Positions 6,548 to 11,910 of a stretch of DNA of 11,910 nucleotides are shown here, piece after piece. A program made the position numbers and the translations under genes. The stretch is from NCBI GenBank assembly GCA_009783605.1, contig WRDE01000033.1:1-11910 (forward strand), given 5' to 3'. This stretch comes from Oscillospiraceae bacterium (GTDB taxonomy: Bacteria; Bacillota; Clostridia; Oscillospirales; Acutalibacteraceae). Each line of letters starts with the position of its first letter. Position 1 is the first letter of the stretch. A model generated the notes under the pieces. That model worked only from the letters and a program-made list of their open reading frames with translations. It made no database searches and was not told the DNA's origin.

Positions 6548-8917
6548 TCACGAAAACACCCGCTCGGCGAACCGCACCCCGCCCATCGCGTCTTTGGAAT
6601 AAAAATCCGCGCCGATCCGGCGGGCGTATTCCGGCGTCAGCACCGCGCCGCCCACCATCACCGGGCAGCCCGGCGCTTTTTCCTTCAGCAGCCGGACCGT
6701 CTTTTCCATCTCAACCACCGTCGTGGTCATCAGCGCGCTCAGTCCAACCAGCCCTGCCCGCTCCTTCAAGACAGTTTCCACCACCAACTCCGGCTCCACG
6801 TTTTTGCCGAGGTCGATGACCTGGAAATTATAGTTTTCTAACAGGGTTTTAACGATGTTTTTCCCGATATCGTGGATATCCCCCTTGACCGTCGCCAGCA
6901 CGATCCTGCCGCGTTTCTCCCGGGGTTCCCCCTGCTCCGCCAGCTGCCGCTTGATCACCTCAAAAGCCTGCCCGGCGGCTTCGGCGCTCATCAGCAGCTG
7001 CGGCAGGAACAGGGCGCGATTTTCAAAATCCTGCCCGGCTTTGTCTAACGCCGGGATCAGATGGTCGTTGATGACCGCCATCGGCGGCATAGTTTCCAGC
7101 AGATCGCGGGCGGCCCGGCCGGCCTGTTCCCGCATTCCGGTGAGGATCGCGTCATAGAGAGTTGCGGGTTCGGCGGACCCGCTTACCTCCCTTGCCGGCG
7201 CCGCGGACCCTGAAAACCGCCGGATGTAGGCGCCGCAGTTCCCGTCCGCTCCGCTCAAAGCCCGGTAAGTATACAGCGCGTCGGTTATGGCGGCGCTCAG
7301 CGGATTGATGATGCCGGCGCTCAGGCCGGCGCGCAGCGCGAGGGTGTAAAACGCGGCGTTGAGCCGTTCCCGCTCCGGCAGTCCGAAGGAGATGTTGGAC
7401 ACCCCCAGCACAGTATGGACACCTAACCGGTCCCGGACCTGTTCCATCGCGTCCAATGTGACCCGCGCGTTATCCGCGCCGGTGCTCACCGGCAGGGTCA
7501 GGGTGTCGATGAGGATATCTTTTTGGGGGATACCGTATGCCGCGGCGGCGGCGATGATTTTTTCGGCGACCGCCACCCGCTCCCCGGCGGTTGCGGGGAT
7601 ACCGTCGTCGTCCAGCGTGAGCGCCACCATCGCCGCCCCATATTTTTTCACCAAAGGCAATATTTTTTCCAGCGACTCCCGCTTGCCGCTGACCGAATTG
7701 AACAGCGGCTTGCCGTTATAGCACCGCAGGGCGCGTTCAGCGGCGGCCGGATCGGCGGTGTCGATCTGCAGCGGCGCGTCGGTGACGCATTGCAGCCCCC
7801 TGACCGCGCGGGGCAGTAGCTCCGCTTCATCAATCTCCGGCAGTCCCGCGTTGACGTCCAAAATGTCCGCGCTGTGCCCGACCTGGGCGAGTGCCTCTTT
7901 ATACAGATATTCCATATCGTTATCGCGCAGCGCCTGCTTCATCCGCGGCTTGCCGGTCGGGTTTATCCGCTCCCCGATAATGACGCCGCCACCGATTTCG
8001 ACGGTTTTACCGTAGGAGGATACAAAGGTATACGCTTTTTGCGTCACCGGCACGGGAGTGATGCCGCGGCAGGTTTTGACGGCGGCGGCGATGTGAGCGG
8101 GGGTGGTGCCGCAGCAGCCGCCTATTATATGAACGTCGGCGGCAAATGCCGCCATCTGCGCCGCAAACTCTGCCGGCGTGACATGAAAAGCGGTTTTTCC
8201 GTTTACCAACTCGGGGATGCCGGCGTTGGGGCTGATAATGACCGGAACACTGGAATATTTCAACAGTTCGGGCAGCAGCGCCTTCATCTGTTCCGGCCCG
8301 GCCCCGCAGTTCAGCCCCAGCGCGGCGGCCCCCAGCCCTTCAATCAGGCAGACGGCGGCCGGTATATCCCCGCCGGTGATCAGCCGCCCGGAAGCATCCG
8401 GGGTGAAGGTGACCATCACCGGCAGATCACAGCACTCTTTTGCCGCCAGCATGGCCGCCTTGATCTCATAGGTGTCGTTCATCGTCTCGATCAGCACGCA
8501 GCCGGCTCCGGCTGCCGCGCCCGCGGTGATCATTTCGGCAAAAATGTCCACCGCGGCCTCAAATTCCAAGTCGCCGAAAGGTGCCAGCAGCCGGCCGGTC
8601 GGCCCGATATCCAGCGCAATGAATGCACCGGTCTCCCCGGCGGCTTCCTTAGCGGCCGATACCCCGGCGGCAACGATCTGGCCGGGTGTGAATCCGGTGT
8701 CGGCCAGCTTTAAACGGTTGGCGCCAAAGGTATTGGTTTTTAAAATATGGCACCCGGCCCGCGCATAAGCCCGGTGGATATCCAAAACGACATCCCGGCG
8801 GGTGATGTTCCATAGCTCCGGCAGCTCGCCGGCGGCCAGCCCCCGGTCCTGCAGCATGGTGCCCATCCCGCCGTCGAAGATCAGCAGTTCTTTTCCGAGA
8901 AGCTCTTTTAAATTCAT
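6548..8917 (-). CDS. metH: Cobalamin-dependent methionine synthase, lacking the reactivation domain
   Basis: This 789-residue cytoplasmic enzyme transfers the methyl group of 5-methyl-tetrahydrofolate, through methylcobalamin, to homocysteine. Domains in order are: homocysteine-binding barrel (about 1-290) with FDGGMGTML (14-22) and zinc ligands C204 (GLNCG) and C268/C269 (IGGCCGTTP); pterin-binding barrel (about 312-560) with IGERINPTG (314-322) and DVNAG (354-358); helical cap (about 585-662); and the Rossmann B12 domain (about 669-789) with DIHDIGK (680-686), where H682 is the lower cobalt ligand, and SALMTTT (727-733). E. coli MetH is about 1,227 residues because it also carries the activation domain, which here is the gene just upstream. 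A repetitive linker with two SGSAxPA units (569-586) joins the pterin barrel to the cap. The ATG has an excellent AGGAGA at 8926-8931 with an 8-nt spacer. The stop is at 6548-6550. Confidence 0.95.
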   Translation of the reverse strand: MNLKELLGKELLIFDGGMGTMLQDRGLAAGELPELWNITRRDVVLDIHRAYARAGCHILKTNTFGANRLKLADTGFTPGQIVAAGVSAAKEAAGETGAFIALDIGPTGRLLAPFGDLEFEAAVDIFAEMITAGAAAGAGCVLIETMNDTYEIKAAMLAAKECCDLPVMVTFTPDASGRLITGGDIPAAVCLIEGLGAAALGLNCGAGPEQMKALLPELLKYSSVPVIISPNAGIPELVNGKTAFHVTPAEFAAQMAAFAADVHIIGGCCGTTPAHIAAAVKTCRGITPVPVTQKAYTFVSSYGKTVEIGGGVIIGERINPTGKPRMKQALRDNDMEYLYKEALAQVGHSADILDVNAGLPEIDEAELLPRAVRGLQCVTDAPLQIDTADPAAAERALRCYNGKPLFNSVSGKRESLEKILPLVKKYGAAMVALTLDDDGIPATAGERVAVAEKIIAAAAAYGIPQKDILIDTLTLPVSTGADNARVTLDAMEQVRDRLGVHTVLGVSNISFGLPERERLNAAFYTLALRAGLSAGIINPLSAAITDALYTYRALSGADGNCGAYIRRFSGSAAPAREVSGSAEPATLYDAILTGMREQAGRAARDLLETMPPMAVINDHLIPALDKAGQDFENRALFLPQLLMSAEAAGQAFEVIKRQLAEQGEPREKRGRIVLATVKGDIHDIGKNIVKTLLENYNFQVIDLGKNVEPELVVETVLKERAGLVGLSALMTTTVVEMEKTVRLLKEKAPGCPVMVGGAVLTPEYARRIGADFYSKDAMGGVRFAERVFS

Positions 8918-8918
8918 A

Positions 8919-9500
8919 TCATATGTCTCCTGAAAATTCAGAAAAAATTCCCATTACCGCAATCACCGATTTGGCCGGCGCCAGCATCCCGCCCCCGGTT
9001 ATCGTCAGCCCGATCCGCCGCCCGCCGTCCAACAGCCGCAGCAGTTTTTGCTGCCAGGCTATCCCGAGATCCCCGTATCCGGGGCTGAACCGCCCGGTCA
9101 GCGCGGCGTTTTCCTTTTTCGCTATCTCCTGCTGATACTGATCGCAAAAGGCTTCGATCATGGCGGCGGATACCGCGTCCAGAACCACGGCCTTTTCCAT
9201 ATTCCCGACGCTGTACCGGCGGATCAGGGAATCCGCCGCCGCCCCCAGCGTCGCCGCCAGCAGCGCCGCCCGCCGGCAGCCGGCCAGATGTACGGCCAGA
9301 CTGCTGCTTTCAATCATCATGCCGCCCAGTGATACCGCGGCCCCGGCAATGCGGCAATCCCAAATTCCGTATACATATTTGGGCGTTACGCAGGCTTCTA
9401 ATTCGGCCGTCATCTGGCGGATAAGACCGGACAGCCCTTCGCCGGGTTGGGCCCCGGGGCAGCCAAGATAACGCAATACGTCTTTTTCAAGTATCTTCAT
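8919..9500 (-). CDS. Stand-alone methionine synthase reactivation domain protein
   Basis: This 193-residue protein matches the vitamin-B12-dependent methionine synthase activation domain. The S-adenosylmethionine-binding signature is visible as RFSPGYGDLGIAWQ (137-150), and a second conserved stretch GMLAPAKSVIAVMG (171-184) closes the fold. In E. coli MetH this is the C-terminal domain that positions SAM to remethylate cob(II)alamin after accidental oxidation. Here it is a separate polypeptide that must dock on MetH, as known for split MetH systems such as that of Thermotoga. Its ATG directly abuts the metF TAG with no gap. No Shine-Dalgarno is visible before it, so translation probably depends on ribosomes finishing metF. 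It ends 1 nt before metH begins. The electron donor for reactivation is not encoded in the window. Confidence 0.92.
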   Translation of the reverse strand: MKILEKDVLRYLGCPGAQPGEGLSGLIRQMTAELEACVTPKYVYGIWDCRIAGAAVSLGGMMIESSSLAVHLAGCRRAALLAATLGAAADSLIRRYSVGNMEKAVVLDAVSAAMIEAFCDQYQQEIAKKENAALTGRFSPGYGDLGIAWQQKLLRLLDGGRRIGLTITGGGMLAPAKSVIAVMGIFSEFSGDI

Positions 9501-10367
9501 CTATTTAAAAATTTCTGATAAATTGGACATGATCCGCCCGGCGATATCCGGCTTGTTCATGGTATAGATATGGATGTTGTTGACGCCGTTGGCGATCAGG
9601 TCGATGATCTGTTCGGTGGCATAGGCCACCCCCGCCTGCGCCATCGCGGCGGGGTTTTCGGAAAATTTGTCCACGATCGCCCGGAACCGGGGGGGCAGCG
9701 CGGTGCCGGACAGCTTGCAGATACGGGCGATCTGGCGGGCGTTGGTGACCGGCATGATCCCCGCGATCACCGGGATATCGATCCCGTTTTTCAGCAGATG
9801 GAACAGGAAGGTATACAGGATATTGTTGTCGAAAAACATCTGGGTGGTAAAAAACCGGCAGCCGCAATCAGCTTTGATTTTCAGGCTGCCCATATCCTTT
9901 TGCAGCGTTGCGGATTCGGGATGCCCCTCGGGATAACAGGCGCCGCCGACGCAGAACCCGCCGTAATCCCGGATCTCCGCCATCAGATCGCTGGCGTACC
10001 GGTATGGCTCGGGCCGCTCCGGCGGCGTATCGTCCTGGAAAATATCTCCGCGCAGCGCGAGGATATTTTGAATGCCCTGCGCCCGGAAATCATCCAATAT
10101 CCGCCGGACCGATTCCCGGTCGGCGGAGACGCAGGTCAGATGCGCCAGCGCCGGGATTCCGGCGTCCTGCGCCAGCGCCGCAAGGCTGACGGTATGTTCG
10201 CAGGTACCGCCGCCGGCGCCGTAGGTGACGCTGATGAAGGAGGGGCGCAGCGCCGCCGTGGCCAGTACCACCGATTTTGCCGATTCCAGCTCCGAACCGT
10301 GTTTCGGCGGAAAAAGCTCGCAGGAAACGGTGACGTTGCCGGACGCCAATAACTCCGTGATCTTCAA
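9501..10367 (-). CDS. metF: 5,10-methylenetetrahydrofolate reductase
   Basis: This 288-residue flavoprotein TIM barrel has the usual length for bacterial MetF. It reduces 5,10-methylene-THF to 5-methyl-THF, the methyl donor that the metH product uses two genes downstream. Conserved landmarks are CELFPPK (16-22) with the catalytic Glu E17, SVTYGAGGGT (46-55), AHLTC (75-79), ILALRGD (102-108) with D108, and TTQMFFDN (174-181). NAD(P)H specificity cannot be read, and no separate zinc-finger partner (MetV-type) is seen here. The start is TTG at 10367, supported by GGGAGGG at 10374-10381 with a spacer of about 6 nt; no ATG lies between this site and the first strand. It is the first gene of the operon, with a well-formed promoter about 40 nt upstream. 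Confidence 0.95.
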   Translation of the reverse strand: MKITELLASGNVTVSCELFPPKHGSELESAKSVVLATAALRPSFISVTYGAGGGTCEHTVSLAALAQDAGIPALAHLTCVSADRESVRRILDDFRAQGIQNILALRGDIFQDDTPPERPEPYRYASDLMAEIRDYGGFCVGGACYPEGHPESATLQKDMGSLKIKADCGCRFFTTQMFFDNNILYTFLFHLLKNGIDIPVIAGIMPVTNARQIARICKLSGTALPPRFRAIVDKFSENPAAMAQAGVAYATEQIIDLIANGVNNIHIYTMNKPDIAGRIMSNLSEIFK

Positions 10368-10403
10368 TTTTCAGCCCTCCCGGTACAAAATTATCCATAT
10401 AGT

Positions 10404-10432
10404 ATCATACCACACCCTGTTTGCCTTTGCAA
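10404..10432 (-). promoter_or_regulatory. Promoter of the metF operon (extended -10)
   Basis: On the minus strand, -35 TTGCAA (10427-10432) and -10 TATGAT (10404-10409) are separated by 17 bp, and TGG directly before the -10 makes an extended TGn motif. Transcription would begin near 10397, giving a leader of only about 30 nt. That leaves no room for a leader riboswitch. Confidence 0.7.
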
Positions 10433-10440
10433 TAAACAGG
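10416..10440. promoter_or_regulatory. 7-bp dyad over the metF -35 region, candidate operator
   Basis: CCTGTTT at 10416-10422 and its exact reverse complement AAACAGG at 10434-10440 are 11 nt apart, centred on the -35 box. Spacing of about 18 bp between half-site starts would place both on one DNA face for a dimeric repressor. The regulator is not known, and chance cannot be excluded for 7 bp. Confidence 0.4.
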
Positions 10441-10494
10441 TGGTTTTTCACAGGGCAAATAATATAACAACCATCATACCGGCTACTGTTATAC

Positions 10495-10517
10495 ACACGG
10501 TAAAATTACGCTCGTGT
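10495..10517. other. Small two-part hairpin in the metF upstream region
   Basis: ACACG (10495-10499) pairs with CGTGT (10513-10517), and GTA/TAC pairs inside with an AAAT loop. It lies upstream of the predicted metF transcript start. I see no gene or other recognisable element in the rest of 10441-10557. Confidence 0.3.
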
Positions 10518-10557
10518 TCAACTGAATGTAGTATCCCATGTGTTAAAGCGTACAACA

Positions 10558-10592
10558 AAAATTATTCCCGTTTCGCAAAACGGGAATAATTT
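10558..10592. terminator. Strong bidirectional rho-independent terminator
   Basis: A perfect 13-bp stem (10561-10573 with 10578-10590) closes a CGCA loop. It is flanked by AAAA on the left and TT on the right, so the minus-strand transcript of the WG-repeat gene runs into TTTTTGTTG. It lies about 65 nt past that gene's stop and separates it from metF. Confidence 0.85.
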
Positions 10593-10612
10593 CTTGTGTA
10601 TGTGTTGGGCTT

Positions 10613-10637
10613 AGCAGACAAACGCTCCGCGTTTGCC
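10613..10637 (-). other. Hairpin about 20 nt after the WG-repeat stop codon
   Basis: On the minus strand CAAACGC (10635-10629) pairs with GCGTTTG (10625-10619) around a 3-nt loop and is followed by TCTG. It has no T tract of its own and precedes the strong terminator. Its form recalls the inner hairpin at 5828-5850. Confidence 0.55.
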
Positions 10638-10656
10638 ACCGCGCTGATCATAGTTA

Positions 10657-10857
10657 TTATCTATCAACCGGAAACTTGTCGATCTTGCCGACCAATTTCT
10701 GCAAGATCAGCCGGGCGTCGGCAATGGTGACCTTCTGGTCGCCGTCCACGTCGGCGATCTCCTGCTGGGCGGGGGTCAGGAGGGCTTTGCCGACCAAGTG
10801 CTGGAGCACTAACCGGGCGTCGGTGATCGAGAGAGTGGTGCCGCCGGAGACGTGGCC
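10657..10857 (-). other. Dockerin-like module of the WG-repeat protein
   Basis: Two F-hand-like halves are present. The second has an intact calcium loop, D371, D373, D375 and D382, followed by ARLILQKLVGKI. The first keeps only the last Asp and the helix ARLVLQHLVGK; its loop reads HVSGGTTLSITD. Residue numbers assume the ATG at 11862. Confidence 0.75.
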
Positions 10858-11862
10858 GAGGGGGGTGAGGGGTATATCCACGCTGAAGATTCCCCACTTG
10901 CCGTCTTCGTTAAACCAATAATATAATTTGTTTTCCTCGCTGCCGGCATACACAAGATTTTCATACTCCGCCGGAGCGACTACCGAGCCGGCTTTGCTGA
11001 TAAGCCCCCATTTGCCGTCTTTTCGGACTTGGGCCAGGCCATTAGAAAAATAATCCATGTAATCATATTCGCAGGGGATAACCAATTGTCCGGCGGTGTT
11101 GACAAAACCATATTTGCCGTCTTTTCGGACGCCGGCCAGGCCATTAGAAAAAGAATATATGTCATCATATTCGCAGGGGATAACCAACTGTCCGGCGGTG
11201 TTGATAAAACCCCATTTGTCGCCTTTTAGGACGCCGGCCAAGTCTTGGTAGAAATCATATGCGACATCATATTCGCAGGGAACTACAAGCTGTCCGGCGG
11301 TGTTGACAAAACCATATTTGCCGTCTTTTCGGACGCGGATCAGGCCATTAGAAAAATAAAAATAATTTATTAAATCATATTCGCAGGGAACAACCAATTG
11401 TCCGGCGGCGTTGATAAAGCCCCATTTGTCGTCTTTTCGTACTTGGGCCAGGCCATCAGAAAAAGGAGATATGGCATCATATTCGCAGGGGAGAACCAAT
11501 TGTCCGGCGGTGTTGACAAAACCATATTTGCCGCCTTTTTGGACGCGGATCAGGCCAGCAGAAAAAGGAGATATGGCATCATATTCGCAGGGGATAACCA
11601 ATTGTCCGGCGGCGTTGATAAAGCCCCATTTGCCGTCTTTTTGGACGCCGGTCAGGCCATTATAAGAACCTATGCCATCATATTCGCAGGGCACAACCAA
11701 TTGTCCGGCGGTGTTGACAAAACCCCATTTGCCGTCTTTTAGAACGTGGGCCAAACCATCAGAAAAATAATATATGTAATCATATATAAGGGTGATAGAG
11801 CATGGGTAAAATTTATGAGTTTGAGGCCGAAATCCAAAAGGTTCCCGACCAGGACGGCGCAT
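10657..11862 (-). CDS. WG-repeat protein with C-terminal dockerin-like domain, 5' end doubtful
   Basis: The open frame gives 401 residues from an ATG at 11862. From about residue 26 onward it is seven near-identical WG repeats of about 34 residues, each with the pattern KxGKWGFxNxAGQLVxPCEYD, then two diverged ones (WGLISKAGSVV and WGIF). Residues 336-401 form a dockerin-like module: SITDARLVLQHLVGK with a loop that has lost its calcium ligands, and DVDGDQKVTIAD (371-382) with Asp at loop positions 1, 3, 5 and 12. Dockerin-bearing proteins are normally exported, and WG repeats are thought to be binding surfaces, so a secreted or surface protein is expected. Yet no signal peptide is present. 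Residues 1-20 are antisense to the DUF1905 gene and ATG 11862 has no ribosome binding site. The only other in-frame start, TTG 11754, has none either. The gene is probably 5'-truncated. Confidence 0.75.
   Translation of the reverse strand: MRRPGREPFGFRPQTHKFYPCSITLIYDYIYYFSDGLAHVLKDGKWGFVNTAGQLVVPCEYDGIGSYNGLTGVQKDGKWGFINAAGQLVIPCEYDAISPFSAGLIRVQKGGKYGFVNTAGQLVLPCEYDAISPFSDGLAQVRKDDKWGFINAAGQLVVPCEYDLINYFYFSNGLIRVRKDGKYGFVNTAGQLVVPCEYDVAYDFYQDLAGVLKGDKWGFINTAGQLVIPCEYDDIYSFSNGLAGVRKDGKYGFVNTAGQLVIPCEYDYMDYFSNGLAQVRKDGKWGLISKAGSVVAPAEYENLVYAGSEENKLYYWFNEDGKWGIFSVDIPLTPLGHVSGGTTLSITDARLVLQHLVGKALLTPAQQEIADVDGDQKVTIADARLILQKLVGKIDKFPVDR
10960..11785 (-). repeat. Tandem array of about 102-bp WG-repeat units
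   Basis: A common anchor (TGTCCGGCGG on the plus strand) recurs at 11087, 11189, 11291, 11399, 11501, 11603 and 11702. The spacings are 102, 102, 108, 102, 102 and 99 bp, and the exceptions are whole-codon indels. An eighth, diverged unit lies near 10966-11034. Units alternate between GACAAAACCATA-type and GATAAA-CCCCAT-type sequences over most of the array. Homology to the unit at 11046-11068 continues outward to about 11785 and then stops. Confidence 0.92.
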
Positions 11863-11910
11863 ATGTTGCGGTACCGTTTGATATAAAAGTAGAATTTGGT
11901 AAAGGCCGGC
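11802..11910 (+). CDS. DUF1905 domain protein (N-terminal part, cut by the window end)
   Basis: The frame from ATG 11802 runs open to the window edge for 36 residues. The pattern YEFEAEIQKVPDQDGAYVAV, then PFDIKVEFGKGR, is the characteristic start of DUF1905 proteins. These are small soluble proteins of unknown biochemical function, in some bacteria fused to a YdeI/OmpD-associated domain. AAGGGTG at 11788-11794 gives a good ribosome binding site with a 7-nt spacer, so this start is secure. WG-repeat homology ends only about 16 nt before the ATG, leaving no room for an ordinary promoter except inside the repeat array. Either its promoter lies antisense in the array or it was lost in a rearrangement. 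Confidence 0.85.
   Translation, partial: MGKIYEFEAEIQKVPDQDGAYVAVPFDIKVEFGKGR

Noticed and set aside
7874..8713. Long plus-strand open frame (279 codons) opposite metH, with similar ones at 7359-7721 and 8472-8768
   Set aside because: These are antisense to a clear, full-length metH with all catalytic motifs. They have no recognisable domain and arise from the GC-rich codon pattern.
9570..10352. Plus-strand open frame of 260 codons opposite metF
   Set aside because: It is antisense to a complete MetF with conserved residues; the translation is low-complexity and resembles no family.
10368..10557. SAM, cobalamin or T-box leader upstream of metF
   Set aside because: I looked for the conserved cores of these elements on the minus strand and found none, and the predicted transcript start leaves a leader of only about 30 nt.
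11398..11742. Plus-strand repetitive open frame with LSGGVDK units
   Set aside because: It is the antisense reading of the WG repeats. The minus-strand frame gives canonical WG and dockerin motifs, so this one is a by-product of the repeat.
11860..11862. ATG 11862 as the true start of the WG-repeat gene
   Set aside because: No ribosome binding site precedes it, and its first 20 codons are antisense to a well-supported DUF1905 start. It is kept only as the limit of the open frame.
1..11910. tRNA, rRNA, CRISPR array, insertion sequence or phage attachment site
   Set aside because: No cloverleaf, spaced direct repeats of CRISPR type, transposase or terminal inverted repeats were seen. The only arrays are the coding repeats at 2106-2189 and 10960-11785.

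Overview
The window looks like a chromosomal segment of a moderately GC-rich Clostridia-type Firmicute, probably of the Oscillospirales/Ruminococcaceae kind. The reasons are strong Gram-positive Shine-Dalgarno sequences, use of TTG starts, a methionine synthase whose reactivation domain is a separate gene, a WG-repeat protein ending in a dockerin-like module, and a DUF1905 gene. This placement is inference; no rRNA or other phylogenetic marker is present.

Positions 1-5809 (+ strand) are the downstream end of a tightly packed operon for a cell-surface glycan or glycolipid. In order it holds the tail of an unidentified gene, a TIM-barrel sugar-phosphate isomerase/epimerase, a GT2 glycosyltransferase, a large multi-pass GT-C-type membrane protein, an FAD-dependent oxidoreductase of the DAO fold, and a second membrane-anchored GT2 enzyme. 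Overlapping or nearly touching stop/start codons join almost all of them. A plausible division of labour is that the isomerase and oxidoreductase make or modify a sugar or other precursor, the GT2 enzymes load it on a polyprenyl phosphate or extend it, and the GT-C protein transfers it outside the membrane. No substrate can be read from the sequence.

Positions 5807-5873 hold a nested inverted repeat between convergent genes. Positions 5861-6379 (- strand) carry a small, visibly AT-richer gene for a conserved-looking protein with four cysteines. It has its own well-formed promoter, and the -35 box of that promoter lies inside the terminator of the next operon.

Positions 6548-10367 (- strand) are a three-gene C1/methionine operon read metF, MetH reactivation domain, metH. 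MetF makes 5-methyl-tetrahydrofolate, MetH uses it to methylate homocysteine, and the separate activation protein is expected to rescue oxidised cobalamin. A good extended -10 promoter lies just upstream of metF, with a 7-bp dyad over its -35 region. I see no SAM, cobalamin or T-box leader.

Positions 10558-10637 contain a strong bidirectional terminator and a small hairpin. Positions 10657 to about 11785 (- strand) encode a protein of seven near-identical 34-residue WG repeats, two diverged ones and a C-terminal dockerin-like domain. It has no convincing start codon or signal peptide. Its repeat array stops abruptly only 16 bases before the start codon of a divergent DUF1905 gene (11802 onward, cut by the window end), which suggests truncation, a rearrangement or a misassembly.
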